Numbered from the stretch's first letter, positions 17,470-26,633 are shown. The stretch is 64,000 nucleotides of DNA from an uncultured Duncaniella sp. (GCA_910578515.1 CAJTQR010000004.1:1-64000), one strand, 5' to 3'. Translations and numbers: made by a program. Notes: generated by a model not told the origin, from the letters alone.

Positions 17470-18411
17470 TTATCGTTCGGCTCGCATCGGGTTATTCAGA
17501 AAATCAGCATACGCCAGACGTATACCCTCGGGCAATTCAGTGGTATAATGCCATCCGAGTGCAGCTGCCTTCGAAACATCCAGCAGTTTACGCGGAGTAC
17601 CGTTGGGTTTAGAGCTGTCCCATACTATACGTCCTTCATAACCAACAGTCTTAGCCACCAATTCCGCCAATTCCTTAATGCTAAGTTCCTTGCCTGAACC
17701 GGCGTTGACAGTCTCATTACCAGAATAATTGTTCATCAGGAACACACAGAGATTGGCAAGGTCATCCACATAGAGGAACTCGCGCAGTGGCGAACCATCA
17801 CCCCAGCAGACCACTTCATCCAGACCCTCTTCCTTCGCCTCATGGAATCGGCGAATAAGCGCCGGAAGGACATGAGAATGTGTGGGATGATAATTATCAT
17901 TGGGTCCATACAGATTGGTGGGCATCACCGAGATATAGTCAGTGCCATACTGTCGGTTAAGGAATTCGCAATATTTTAGACCTGAGATTTTTGCCAAGGC
18001 GTAAGCCTCATTGGTCTTCTCAAGTTCCGATGTAAGTAGACAGCTTTCAGGCATTGGTTGCGGCGCCATGCGGGGATAGATACATGAGGAGCCGAGAAAT
18101 TCAAGTTTCTTGCATCCGTTACGCCACGCAGCATTGATTACATTCATCTCCAGCATCATGTTCTCATACATGAAATCGGCAAGCGCTGAAGAATTAGCCT
18201 CTATACCTCCCACCTTTGCAGCAGCAAGAAATACATACTCAGGTTTCTCCTCTGCAAAAAAGTCATTAACCGCCTGCTGATTTGTCAAGTCAAGTTCCTT
18301 ATGTGTGCGGGTGATGATATTATCATATCCTTGACGGTGCAATTCACGCACTATAGCCGAGCCTACCATTCCACGGTGACCGGCCACATATATTTTTGAA
18401 TTCTTTTCCAT
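17470..18411 (-). CDS. fcl: GDP-L-fucose synthase (GMER)
   Basis: A 313-residue epimerase/reductase that converts GDP-4-keto-6-deoxymannose to GDP-L-fucose with NADPH. It has the GHRGMVGSAI nucleotide loop, FLGSSCIYP with the catalytic serine, and Y137xxxK141 in YALAKISG. The RxxxEFLYVDDLA segment typical of Fcl is present (SPLREFLYVDDLA). The usual partner gmd (GDP-mannose dehydratase) is not next to it; upstream is lrgB after 111 bp. A -7 box TAACTTTG (18458-18465) lies about 47 nt before the start without a matching -33. Confidence 0.93.
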   Translation of the reverse strand: MEKNSKIYVAGHRGMVGSAIVRELHRQGYDNIITRTHKELDLTNQQAVNDFFAEEKPEYVFLAAAKVGGIEANSSALADFMYENMMLEMNVINAAWRNGCKKLEFLGSSCIYPRMAPQPMPESCLLTSELEKTNEAYALAKISGLKYCEFLNRQYGTDYISVMPTNLYGPNDNYHPTHSHVLPALIRRFHEAKEEGLDEVVCWGDGSPLREFLYVDDLANLCVFLMNNYSGNETVNAGSGKELSIKELAELVAKTVGYEGRIVWDSSKPNGTPRKLLDVSKAAALGWHYTTELPEGIRLAYADFLNNPMRAER

Positions 18412-18522
18412 ATTATTCTCTTATCTACTTTTCTTATCTGTCTTTTCTTAACGATTGCAAAGTTACAAAATTTCGATGTGTTCTAAAAACAAATCGAAAA
18501 ACATGCCACGTCCAAGCTATCC

Positions 18523-19221
18523 TCATACACTGTAACCCAGCAATGACAGTATGAATGGCGCAAGAAGCGCGGTGAACAGCCCGTTGAGTGTGAGACCTAA
18601 AGAGGAAAAGGCTCCATAGCGGTAACCTTTCTCCATGGCAGCCGATGTGCCTATGGCATGAGCGGCTGTCCCTATAGAGATTCCGGATGCTATCGGACTC
18701 TTTATTCTGCTGATTTTAACCATTCTGAATCCGGCCATACCCCCAAAGATTCCGGTGCATATCACCACCGCAGCCGTGAGAGGTGGCACACCACCTACAG
18801 CGGCAGCGATTTCCATCGCTATCGGTGTTGTAACAGCTTTTGGAGCAAGCGATACCACAACCTCACGGGTAGCGCCCAACAGTTCTGCAACTCCTACCAC
18901 TGAGATTATACCAGTCACACATCCTGCGAACTCCGCAAGAAGCAGAGGCAACAATTGTTTCTTGATTGACTCCAATTGTCTGTAAAGAGGCACACCAAGC
19001 GCCACTACCGCAGGCTTGAGCCAAAAATCAATATACTCCCCACTCATGGCATATGTCTCGTAAGGCACATCGCACACCAGGAGAAATAGTATCAGAAGCA
19101 CTATTGATATCAGGATAGGGTTGAGCAGTGTCATCCCTGTGCGCCGTTGCAGATACCTTGACCCAAGAAAAGCTGCAAATGTAAGCGCTATCAGAAAAAA
19201 TTTATTCTCGAGAAAGCTCAT
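18523..19221 (-). CDS. lrgB: LrgB family membrane protein
   Basis: A 232-residue multi-spanning protein with the LrgB signatures VVSLAPKAVTTPIAMEIA and GIFGGMAGFRMVKI, followed by IASGISIGTAAHAIGTSAA. LrgB/CidB proteins work with LrgA/CidA in holin-like control of murein hydrolase activity, and in some bacteria and plants they move pyruvate or glycolate across the membrane. Its first 20 bases overlap lrgA, so the two are translationally coupled. The real role in Bacteroidales is not settled. Confidence 0.92.
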   Translation of the reverse strand: MSFLENKFFLIALTFAAFLGSRYLQRRTGMTLLNPILISIVLLILFLLVCDVPYETYAMSGEYIDFWLKPAVVALGVPLYRQLESIKKQLLPLLLAEFAGCVTGIISVVGVAELLGATREVVVSLAPKAVTTPIAMEIAAAVGGVPPLTAAVVICTGIFGGMAGFRMVKISRIKSPIASGISIGTAAHAIGTSAAMEKGYRYGAFSSLGLTLNGLFTALLAPFILSLLGYSV

Positions 19222-19567
19222 GATGCGGGGAGAATGTGCGTCGTACCAGCTGATGCACCCAGCCGGTCACCGCGATTATCACAAATGTACTTACCACTGT
19301 TGCGCCGATAATAGGAAGCCACTGTTCGGATATAAGTCCGAAACAACGCATTAATCCTACCCCGGCCGGCACAAAGAAAAAGCCGAGATTGCTCACAAGA
19401 AAATCGGAGATTTTATCAACCCACATCAACCTTACCAACCTGACTTTCAGCGCACACGCCAAAAGCAACATCCCTATGATGCTCGAAGGGATGGGAATAC
19501 CGGTAAGGTATACTATCAACTCGCCCAATGCCAAAAAGGCAAACAGGACAGCACATTGAAGAATCAT
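19202..19567 (-). CDS. lrgA: LrgA/CidA family holin-like protein
   Basis: A 121-residue protein with four hydrophobic segments and the CidA/LrgA motif IPIPSSIIGMLLLACAL, plus FFVPAGVGLM. It is the partner of LrgB and overlaps it by 20 bp. A -7 box TAATTTTG (19670-19677, minus strand) lies about 100 bp upstream, giving a leader with a short CATGGA/TCCATG hairpin (19617-19633). There is no LytSR-type regulator adjacent, but a LytS/LytTR pair is encoded 9 kb away. Confidence 0.9.
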   Translation of the reverse strand: MILQCAVLFAFLALGELIVYLTGIPIPSSIIGMLLLACALKVRLVRLMWVDKISDFLVSNLGFFFVPAGVGLMRCFGLISEQWLPIIGATVVSTFVIIAVTGWVHQLVRRTFSPHHELSRE

Positions 19568-19686
19568 AACCTAAAACAATTATTACCTAAATCAATTTTT
19601 ATAACCTATTGCTGACCATGGAGATTTTCCATGCTGAACATATAATAAATGCGTGTTTTTTTAACGGCACAAAATTACAATAAAGA

Positions 19687-19721
19687 ACCGATTTAACACC
19701 ACTTCTGAGTGTTAAATCGGT
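19687..19721 (-). terminator. Terminator of the redox/ECF operon
   Basis: A 13-bp perfect stem (19687-19699 with 19709-19721), followed on the minus strand by a T-rich tract. It lies about 90 bp past the end of the ECF S-component gene. Confidence 0.75.
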
Positions 19722-19808
19722 CTCACGGTCTAATAAAAAAATCAGTCTAAATCTGCCGTATATTTAATAATTAGATTAATTCACTATCTATCAACGGACT
19801 ATAGGCAA

Positions 19809-20327
19809 TCATCGGCGAAGCAGCAGGTTAATCACCACCCATCCGCCGAATACCTGTGCAAGCATCCCCGGCACACCTATGCGAAAATCCTGAAAAGCAT
19901 CGTAAAGTGTATCGCCCATCATCCACTCGCCCATTGTACCGACAAGTTGATAAGCAATCACCACAAGCGCAAGCAGCAGCAACGATGCCCTGCGAAAACG
20001 TGAGGCGGTGAAACCTGCAATACCGGCGAGCAGGGTAGATTTAAGAATTATGGCAGGCAGCACCGAGACATGAGGCATACCAAAAAGCAGCGAATTAACA
20101 ATCGGCGACGCCAATGCGGTGAGCAAGCCGACTTTCCACCCGTATTTATAGGCTCCAATCAAGGTAAAGAAATAGATTGGCAACCACCTCACCCCTCCCA
20201 TCGGGAATAAATGACATATTTGTGGCAACACCACGTTTCCAAGTATAAATAGCGAAGCCACCATATATGTAGTGAGCCTCGAATACTCCAATGAGTAGAA
20301 TTTTATTGTAGTTGTCTGCATATTCAT
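19809..20327 (-). CDS. ECF transporter S-component-like membrane protein
   Basis: A 172-residue protein with about five or six membrane helices; its GGVRWLPIYFFTLIGAYKYGWKVG-type region resembles substrate-capture (S) components of energy-coupling-factor vitamin transporters. No EcfA ATPase or EcfT gene is nearby, so if it is a true S component it would share a remote module. The substrate is not readable. It is the last gene of the four-gene operon with a polyferredoxin, an Fe-S aldo/keto reductase and DUF1893, and that context suggests a link to redox metabolism or a cofactor. The start is MNMQTTTIKF; the second Met is also possible. Confidence 0.7.
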   Translation of the reverse strand: MNMQTTTIKFYSLEYSRLTTYMVASLFILGNVVLPQICHLFPMGGVRWLPIYFFTLIGAYKYGWKVGLLTALASPIVNSLLFGMPHVSVLPAIILKSTLLAGIAGFTASRFRRASLLLLALVVIAYQLVGTMGEWMMGDTLYDAFQDFRIGVPGMLAQVFGGWVVINLLLRR

Positions 20328-20359
20328 TTTTAATTATTACAAACACTTGCTCGAACAAG

Positions 20360-20776
20360 CTATTCCTTATTATTTATGAATGCTTCAATTCTTTTGAGAC
20401 ATTCCTCCGGGCTTTCACAATCCTTACAGCGGATTTCCAGCGGACACCATCCGTCACGCTTGCGGTTTATTATATGCGGGACTTCGAGACCGAAAGTCAC
20501 CTCTACGTCACTCCCGTCGAAAAGTTGCAGTGCCGGAGTGCTTATCACCTCTGAGTGAACCATCTTGGCACCTCCGAGTATCATAAGGGCAGCCGCTGCA
20601 CGACCTACCACCTTGTCGGCGATAGTAGCCCCATTCAGAAAATCCGGCTCCTCATTAAGCAGTCGGTAAAGGTCGCTGACACCGCGTCCCTCAAACCCTC
20701 GCACCTCGCCGCAAGTCGGACATACCACCAATGTGTATCCCTCACTGCGAAGCTTTCCACGCAAGCTCTCTATCAT
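20360..20776 (-). CDS. DUF1893 domain protein
   Basis: A 138-residue protein that resembles DUF1893 (the TM1506-like, deaminase-related fold). Visible are LVVCPTCGEVRGFEGRGVSDLYRLL and ADKVVGRAAAALMILGGA, the conserved core. A C-terminal Cys cluster (CPLEIRCKDCESPEEC) could bind metal. The family has no established function. Its ATG overlaps the TGA of the preceding aldo/keto reductase gene (4-bp overlap), so the two are translationally coupled. Confidence 0.8.
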   Translation of the reverse strand: MIESLRGKLRSEGYTLVVCPTCGEVRGFEGRGVSDLYRLLNEEPDFLNGATIADKVVGRAAAALMILGGAKMVHSEVISTPALQLFDGSDVEVTFGLEVPHIINRKRDGWCPLEIRCKDCESPEECLKRIEAFINNKE

Positions 20777-22173
20777 AGCGTACCTTGTTTCAGATGCTCG
20801 ACAAAGTCGTTAATTCTATTCATCTCCTTCGGGATATTTATGCCCTGCGGACAGTGTGGACGACACTCGTTACAGTTGATGCAATGGTCTGCCTGACGCA
20901 GTTTAGGCACCGAGCGGTCATAGCCCACAAGAAAAGCCTGACGAGCCTTTCGATAATTTTCAGCCTGACGATTCTCCGGCACATTACCCTCATTCACACA
21001 CTTATTGTAATGAAGAAGAATAGCAGGGATATCCAACCCATAGGGGCAAGGCATACAGTATTTGCAGTCATTACACGGTATGGTGGGATAATGCATCATA
21101 AGGTCGGCTGTGTCATAGAGAAATTGGGTCTCTTCCTGGGTCAATGGTTTCAGCGGACAATAGGTGGAGAGATTATCCTCCAGATGCTCCATATATGTCA
21201 TTCCGCTCAGCACTGTGAGCACTCCCGCAGGTGTGCCTGCATAGCGGAAAGCCCACGAAGCCACACTCCTCTCTGGTTCTTTCTGCTTCAGTCGCGCCAC
21301 AATGTGGTCGGGCACCTTTGATAAACGGCCTCCAAGCAGCGGCTCCATTATCACCGCCGGGATATTTCGTTTTTCAAGCTCGCCATAAAGATATTCAGCA
21401 TTGGTGTTACGCTTGTTGATTTCCGAAGCATGCTTCCAGTCAAGATAGTTGAGCTGAATCTGCACGAAATCCCATTTATATTTGTCATGCTGCGACAAAA
21501 GGTAATCAAACACCTTGATGTCACCATGATACGAAAATCCAAGATTACGTATGCGCCCGGCTTCCCGCTCGGCAAGCAGATAGTCGAGCACACCGTTGTC
21601 AATATAGCGGGCGTTAAGTGCTTCCATACCATCCTCCCCCATGCCTATGCCATGGAGCAGCAGATAGTCGATATAATCCACCTGCAATTCCTTGAATGAA
21701 TTGTGATACATCTTCAACGATTCCTCACGGCTCCAGGTGGAAGGGGAAAAATTGGATAGTTTAGTGGCTATGTAATATGACTCACGAGGATGGCGAGCAA
21801 GCGCTATGCCCGTGGCACGTTCGGAGCGCCCCTTGCAGTAAGCGGGGGATGTGTCAAAATAGTTCACACCATACTCCAGCGCCTTGTCTACAAGACGGTT
21901 GATAGTTTCTTGGTCAAGAGTCTCGTCAGGGTCATGAAGAGTGGGCCAACGCATACATCCATATCCGAGCACCGACACCTTTTCACCGGTCTTAGGATTT
22001 GTACGATAAGTCATCTTCCCCTTCTCAAGTTGCGGGGCTGCCGAGGCAGTGATTCCTGTCACGGGATTCTTCCCTGACTCACATCCTGCCAGAGCAAGAG
22101 TAGTCACGGCTGCACCCGAGCCAAAAAGTTTCAGGAACCCCCTGCGGTCCATATTATTATTTTCCTTTTTCAT
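20773..22173 (-). CDS. Tat-exported aldo/keto reductase with 4Fe-4S ferredoxin domain
   Basis: About 466 residues. I prefer the ATG at 22173 (MKKENNNMDRRGFLK), preceded by AGGAG; the frame is open further upstream. The N terminus is a twin-arginine signal (RR at 10-11) ending in a lipobox-like LALAGC, so a Tat-exported lipoprotein is likely. The AKR barrel shows NYFDTSPAY, YIATKLS and LLLHGI, giving the Asp-Tyr-Lys-His tetrad. The C terminus carries two ferredoxin-like clusters (CNDCKYCMPCPYG; CINCNECRPHCPQG). It would link substrate reduction or oxidation to electron flow, presumably from the neighbouring membrane polyferredoxin. The substrate is unknown. Confidence 0.88.
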   Translation of the reverse strand: MKKENNNMDRRGFLKLFGSGAAVTTLALAGCESGKNPVTGITASAAPQLEKGKMTYRTNPKTGEKVSVLGYGCMRWPTLHDPDETLDQETINRLVDKALEYGVNYFDTSPAYCKGRSERATGIALARHPRESYYIATKLSNFSPSTWSREESLKMYHNSFKELQVDYIDYLLLHGIGMGEDGMEALNARYIDNGVLDYLLAEREAGRIRNLGFSYHGDIKVFDYLLSQHDKYKWDFVQIQLNYLDWKHASEINKRNTNAEYLYGELEKRNIPAVIMEPLLGGRLSKVPDHIVARLKQKEPERSVASWAFRYAGTPAGVLTVLSGMTYMEHLEDNLSTYCPLKPLTQEETQFLYDTADLMMHYPTIPCNDCKYCMPCPYGLDIPAILLHYNKCVNEGNVPENRQAENYRKARQAFLVGYDRSVPKLRQADHCINCNECRPHCPQGINIPKEMNRINDFVEHLKQGTL

Positions 22174-22221
22174 GCTTGTAAATTGCTCCTGAAAATTTTT
22201 TACTTTCCTTGTCAACACCCT

Positions 22222-23724
22222 CTAAATTTCACGATGCTGCTCATGCCCTTCCACATATATGGCGCTGAAGGGACGGGAAGGACAGAGATTCTCACATGCG
22301 CCGCAACCTATGCAACGCTCGTCGTTCACCACCGGTATCTGCGGTGAATCAGGATTGGACGGGTCGCTCGCCACCATCGTAATGGCTCCCACCGGACATT
22401 TGCGGGCACAGTTGCCGCAACTTACACCCTCCGTGAGCGGAAGGCAGTTTTCTTTAACCCACACCGCATGACCTATCTGGATAGATGCCTTGTCGGCTTG
22501 GGTGATTTTCGTGATAGCTCCGGCAGGACAGACTTCCGAGCATTTTGTACACTCCGGACGACAAAACCCAAGTTCATAAGACGATTCCGGTTGCATGAAT
22601 GTCGTCAAGTCTGTGGAAGGTCGTAGCACCTTTGTCGGGCACACGGACACACACAGCTGACACGCCGTGCAGTGGTTATAGAAATGTCGTAGACCTTTTG
22701 CTCCGGGCGGCACTATACGGGTACGCCGCTCCGGGATTTTCTTATCCTCGATTACAGCCAGTCCGCCATCCACCACTTTGTCCTGAGCCTGCAAAGCGGC
22801 CGAAGCAGCGACAGCACCCATCCCTGCCATAAACGCACGGCGTCCTCCATCTGAACCTGACTTCTTTTCCGAGACCTCCTCTGTGTGAGCGGTATCCTTC
22901 ACCGGCTTGAGATGTCGATAGCTGATGGCATGCTGATGACAATTATCTATACAGTCCATACAAGCCACACAACGTGAATAATCAATACAGTGGTTCTTTG
23001 TGTCGATACAGGCAGCTTTACAGCGACGACCGCAAAGTCCGCAGCCATTACACTTTGAAGTGTCAATCACAGGTTTCAGCCATGAATATTTCGACAGAAA
23101 ACCAAGCACTGTACCCACCGGACAAATAGTATTGCAATATGTACGTCCATTGCGCCATGAGAGCACAAACAGGACAATTGCAGTCACACCCGCAACCGCC
23201 ATAGTAGTGCTTCTGAACAATATTTCTGTTTCGTAAAATGCGTATGAGTCAGCCTGCTCTGCATATCCGGCCAGCAAATTGTTGCACCAGGCATATACCG
23301 GTCCCAACAAGCCGGAGGCTATGCGACCGTAGGAGCTGTAGGGCTCAAGAAGTGTGAAAAACGCAGCTATTCCCGCCACTAAGGCTATTACGAATGCCGC
23401 CAATACCCCGTAGCGTAGCCATGATATGGCAGGTGAATAGGAATACTTGTTGCGGCTTTTTTTCCCTTGCTTTCCAAGCCATGCGAAAAAATCCTGCATC
23501 ACTCCGAGCGGGCAAATCACGGAGCAATATACACGCCCCAAAACCAATGTCATAATTACGAGCGCAGCCACCACCCCAACATTGAGAGCGAGCACTGCCG
23601 GGAGAAACTGCACCTTAGCCATCCATCCGAACCAGGCATGAACTGTGCCTGTGAAGTCGAGAAAAAGCAATGTTATGGCAATCCAAAACAATAAGGCTAT
23701 GACAAGTCTTATCTTACGTAGCAT
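22222..23724 (-). CDS. Membrane polyferredoxin, NapH/NapG-like fusion
   Basis: A 500-residue protein in two halves. Residues 1-210 are a NapH/YccM-like membrane module with paired CxxxCP motifs (CSVICPLG near 67, CNTICPVG near 197) and several helices, then two ferredoxin clusters (about 225-262). Residues 294-314 form an internal GGRRAFMAGMGAVAASAAL stretch that looks like a retained Tat signal or membrane helix. The second half has four more cysteine clusters (352-362, 388-400, 436-446, 471-482). It should pass electrons from quinol or cytoplasm to periplasmic partners. It is the first gene of the operon. A -7 box TAAATTTG (23822-23829) lies upstream without a good -33. Confidence 0.88.
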   Translation of the reverse strand: MLRKIRLVIALLFWIAITLLFLDFTGTVHAWFGWMAKVQFLPAVLALNVGVVAALVIMTLVLGRVYCSVICPLGVMQDFFAWLGKQGKKSRNKYSYSPAISWLRYGVLAAFVIALVAGIAAFFTLLEPYSSYGRIASGLLGPVYAWCNNLLAGYAEQADSYAFYETEILFRSTTMAVAGVTAIVLFVLSWRNGRTYCNTICPVGTVLGFLSKYSWLKPVIDTSKCNGCGLCGRRCKAACIDTKNHCIDYSRCVACMDCIDNCHQHAISYRHLKPVKDTAHTEEVSEKKSGSDGGRRAFMAGMGAVAASAALQAQDKVVDGGLAVIEDKKIPERRTRIVPPGAKGLRHFYNHCTACQLCVSVCPTKVLRPSTDLTTFMQPESSYELGFCRPECTKCSEVCPAGAITKITQADKASIQIGHAVWVKENCLPLTEGVSCGNCARKCPVGAITMVASDPSNPDSPQIPVVNDERCIGCGACENLCPSRPFSAIYVEGHEQHREI

Positions 23725-23967
23725 ACTTTATACGTTTTGCAATAAATGTTTAGTAAAATGGAGCGAACCGTGGCAACATAGCGAAAATGCCAGATGATTC
23801 AAAATGCTGTTATTTCGGTTACAAATTTACTAAATAATCTTATCTCCCCATTATCAAATCCTTACTAAAAATGCGGGAATTCATACCAATATTGCTTTTT
23901 TATATACAATTACTCCACAATCCGATACATTTCATAGCCTCGTTCATACCACCACTACATCTCCTTA

Positions 23968-24831
23968 CTAATTATAGTCGGTTTCTATCAGGTCAAAGTA
24001 TTCTTTCTGCTTCATGTTGAGATTTACCTTTCCTCCGGTCATTGCGTTTATCTGCGCTGAACGATTATTGCGTCCGTAAGCCTTGACTTTCAAAAAAGCA
24101 ATTCTATCTGAATTATAGTATTTTTCTGTGTCAAACGGCTCTTTCAGAGGCTCATCGCATTTCTCCAAACCGTTTATCTCAAAACTATACAACTTGTCGG
24201 CAGTCTCCGCCTCAAGTATCAGTCCCGGGAGTCCGCACAATTGCCACGGTCCATCGGTGACTGGAATCTCTTGAGCAAACCATGCATACCACTTTCTTCC
24301 ATGATAATCAGCCTCCGCCAGTTGGCATTCGTAACCCATCACAGTTTTAGTTGAATCCAATATCTCCCACTTGATATCATCCATCGGCACTGTATAATGA
24401 TGTTTGTCACCACCCGTACTGTCCCATACATCTATCACTCCTGCGGCGAAATTCTTCCGGTTCAATGTTCTTGACTGTTGCATCACACCCTTCTCTTCCA
24501 TAATCTTAAACGGCTGAGCTCCGGAACGCATGAATTCTTCAAAAGCAGCACTTGTAATCTGCTCCAGCACTTTTCGCCCTGCCGGGTCATGCTCGAGGGA
24601 GTCCACATAGTAAGTGCGTGGATTGTAATAGTAGGAATATCCGGGCGCTATCTGAAGGATAAACTGATAGTTTGTGCTAAACGTATCGCCGTTTTCCTTT
24701 CTACTTTCGGCGGCAATAGCTGTATACTGTGCCTTCATAACCGCACGTGGCAATGTCTCACTCTTTCCTATCGCCACCGAAGCCAGTGTGCAAAACAATA
24801 AAGTCGCAAGCATCAATACATTTCTATTCAT
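23968..24831 (-). CDS. GLPGLI family secreted protein
   Basis: A 287-residue protein with a signal peptide (MNRNVLMLATLLFCTLASVAIG). It carries the diagnostic motif GPWQLCGLPGLILEAE that names the GLPGLI family (TIGR01200), found only in Bacteroidetes. The fold is predicted to be largely beta, and the molecular role is unknown. Many relatives are paired with a TonB-dependent receptor, but none is adjacent here. It is monocistronic, with a consensus promoter at 24893-24922. Confidence 0.88.
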   Translation of the reverse strand: MNRNVLMLATLLFCTLASVAIGKSETLPRAVMKAQYTAIAAESRKENGDTFSTNYQFILQIAPGYSYYYNPRTYYVDSLEHDPAGRKVLEQITSAAFEEFMRSGAQPFKIMEEKGVMQQSRTLNRKNFAAGVIDVWDSTGGDKHHYTVPMDDIKWEILDSTKTVMGYECQLAEADYHGRKWYAWFAQEIPVTDGPWQLCGLPGLILEAETADKLYSFEINGLEKCDEPLKEPFDTEKYYNSDRIAFLKVKAYGRNNRSAQINAMTGGKVNLNMKQKEYFDLIETDYN

Positions 24832-24892
24832 TATTATTGTAATTATAGGTTCGTATTATTAAACTGATTTAAATTATCGTTTACTTATACCG

Positions 24893-24922
24893 CAAATTTA
24901 ATAAATTAAATCCCGTAACCAA
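24893..24922 (-). promoter_or_regulatory. Promoter of the GLPGLI gene
   Basis: Minus strand TTG (24920-24922), a 19-nt spacer, TAAATTTG (24893-24900). The leader is about 55 nt. The rest of the 324-bp gap 24832-25155 holds only the terminator at 25060-25096. Confidence 0.65.
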
Positions 24923-25059
24923 AAATTTTTCGCCCTATTTTTTTAGTTACTGTTCCAGTTTTTCCGAATACACCAGAAAACGCGACTTTTTCCGACCATT
25001 ACAGTCAAGGTTTTCATAGATTAAAAACAGTTTTTACGGCTGATACTGTAAAATAAAAG

Positions 25060-25096
25060 AGGAGGCTGTCTAACAATAAAAGTTAGGCAGTCTCCT
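25060..25096 (-). terminator. Terminator of the CarboxypepD_reg-like protein gene
   Basis: A 15-bp stem with two G-T pairs (25060-25074 with 25082-25096), followed on the minus strand by TCTTTTATTTT. It lies 60 bp past the stop at 25156. Confidence 0.75.
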
Positions 25097-25155
25097 GATG
25101 CGCTATAAGTTCTCAATCCTAATTTTAATCGGATAGTTTTATCAAGTCTCCAACG

Positions 25156-25923
25156 TTATTTGTTGCTGGAGTATTTGACCGGCGTAAGATAGTAGACATT
25201 CTCGCCCCATTCATCATATTCAATATTATGTCCGATAACTCTAATTTCACAAGGCTCATCATGATGCTTGTGGATGTTTTCGGGCATGGATGTATGAATC
25301 AGGTAACAATCATCGTTGTTGGGGTTGCCGTTTGTATTTGGTAATGAAAGGTGTTGGACAGATATGATTTTTAGGCGGTTACCATCGGCATAGACCTCGA
25401 ATTCAATCTGTTTGGGTTCTACAGTTACTTTCCAGTTCTTTTCCTGCGAAGTTTTGTCCATGAATCCTGGGTCTTCCAAAACCTTTGTCACACTCATCGG
25501 TCTTGTGTAAATCAGCAGTTCCTGACGACCGCCGAATTCAAAAAAGGCAGTAGTGCCATAGAGCTCCAATTTATCATAGCGGATATTCAACCGGATGTCT
25601 CTGTTGGCAGGCACATTCCAAGCCCAGAACTCAAGTTTCATATCTTTCTTTTCGACCTGTTGCATGCGTGGATATTCTTTCAGGCGCAACGCCGCCAGGC
25701 AGGCATAGTGACCTTTTGCAATACTGTCAAGACGATAGTGACCTTCTGCATCTGAATATGTCTCGTATGCCATGGAGAAATCCGGATTGTAAAGACACAC
25801 ATAACAAGAGTCAACATTATTCCCTTTGTAGTCTGTCACTTTTCCGGCAATGCTTACAAAATCGTCAGCTGAAGCATTGAATGCAGCGATTAAAAGAATT
25901 GATATTAAGCATAATTTGTTCAT
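25156..25923 (-). CDS. Secreted protein with carboxypeptidase-regulatory-like domain
   Basis: A 255-residue exported protein. A signal peptide (MNKLCLISILLIAAFNASA) is followed by a beta-sandwich segment (about 22-100: VSIAGKVTDYKGNNVDSCYVCLYNP ... YSDAEGHYRLDSIAKG) typical of CarboxypepD_reg-like domains. The remaining 150 residues match nothing I know. It may be surface-exposed or periplasmic. It is monocistronic; a -7 box TATCTTTG (26005-26012) lies about 80 bp upstream. Confidence 0.7.
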   Translation of the reverse strand: MNKLCLISILLIAAFNASADDFVSIAGKVTDYKGNNVDSCYVCLYNPDFSMAYETYSDAEGHYRLDSIAKGHYACLAALRLKEYPRMQQVEKKDMKLEFWAWNVPANRDIRLNIRYDKLELYGTTAFFEFGGRQELLIYTRPMSVTKVLEDPGFMDKTSQEKNWKVTVEPKQIEFEVYADGNRLKIISVQHLSLPNTNGNPNNDDCYLIHTSMPENIHKHHDEPCEIRVIGHNIEYDEWGENVYYLTPVKYSSNK

Positions 25924-26141
25924 TCGAGTCGATGTCTTTTAGTTGGTAACAATGATATATGTGAGAGCCGGTCCGGAACAAAATGTGCAAGCCTTCACGC
26001 TTGGCAAAGATACAATAATAATTATAATAAGTAAGTAGTGAAAATTAATTTATACTAAACCACATGGGCAAAATTTTTAGTATAAACTAATTTTCAACAT
26101 TTACTTATTATAAAAATTTTAATCAGTTCATTATGAGTAAT

Positions 26142-26522
26142 TCACTCTTCCGCAGGAATTTCAGCATTAATGCCAAAAAGGAGAACGTTGCTGATTGTCT
26201 CCTGAAACTCCTCCCTGACCTTGATTCCCTCCTCGCCTACCTGCGCATCGCTAAGTTGAGAAGTCTTGCTTATAATTGCCATAGTGTTGGCATCGGCAAG
26301 CTGACCTAAAAGATTCTGAAGCTTCTTGGAGTTCTTATCCTTCACGCTTTCCTGCAACTGACGGGTGAAATCACCCACATAGTCAATCAATACTTTCGCC
26401 TCGTCCTTTGATATTTTCTCCACAGGAAGCTGCGCTATTTCCTCGGGAGTGGCTGAGGTTCCACATGATGAAAGCATGGGCAAAATGAGTAACCCGAAAA
26501 TAAATAAAAACAATTTTTTCAT
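26142..26522 (-). CDS. Small lipoprotein of unknown function
   Basis: About 126 residues from the ATG at 26522, chosen because MKKLFLFIFGLLILPMLSSC is then a proper lipoprotein signal (lipobox LSSC, lipidated Cys about residue 20); the frame is open further upstream. The mature part is helical and charged (KISKDEAKVLIDYVGDFTRQLQES), with no motif I recognise. It lies downstream of the efflux operon on the same strand, 111 bp from the MFS gene stop. Confidence 0.7.
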   Translation of the reverse strand: MKKLFLFIFGLLILPMLSSCGTSATPEEIAQLPVEKISKDEAKVLIDYVGDFTRQLQESVKDKNSKKLQNLLGQLADANTMAIISKTSQLSDAQVGEEGIKVREEFQETISNVLLFGINAEIPAEE

Positions 26523-26633
26523 CACTTGATATTTTAAAGGATGTTTAATGACAATTGTCAATGACAAACGGCACACATATATAAAACCGTTTTTCTATTT
26601 TATGCAAAATTACTCATTTTTTCCATACGACCC

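Noticed and set aside
16112..18411. Capsule or O-antigen locus
   Set aside because: Only two nucleotide-sugar genes are present; no glycosyltransferase, flippase, polymerase or export gene is adjacent.
19809..20327. Complete ECF vitamin transporter
   Set aside because: Only an S-like membrane protein is present; no ATPase or T component is nearby, so I do not claim a full transporter.
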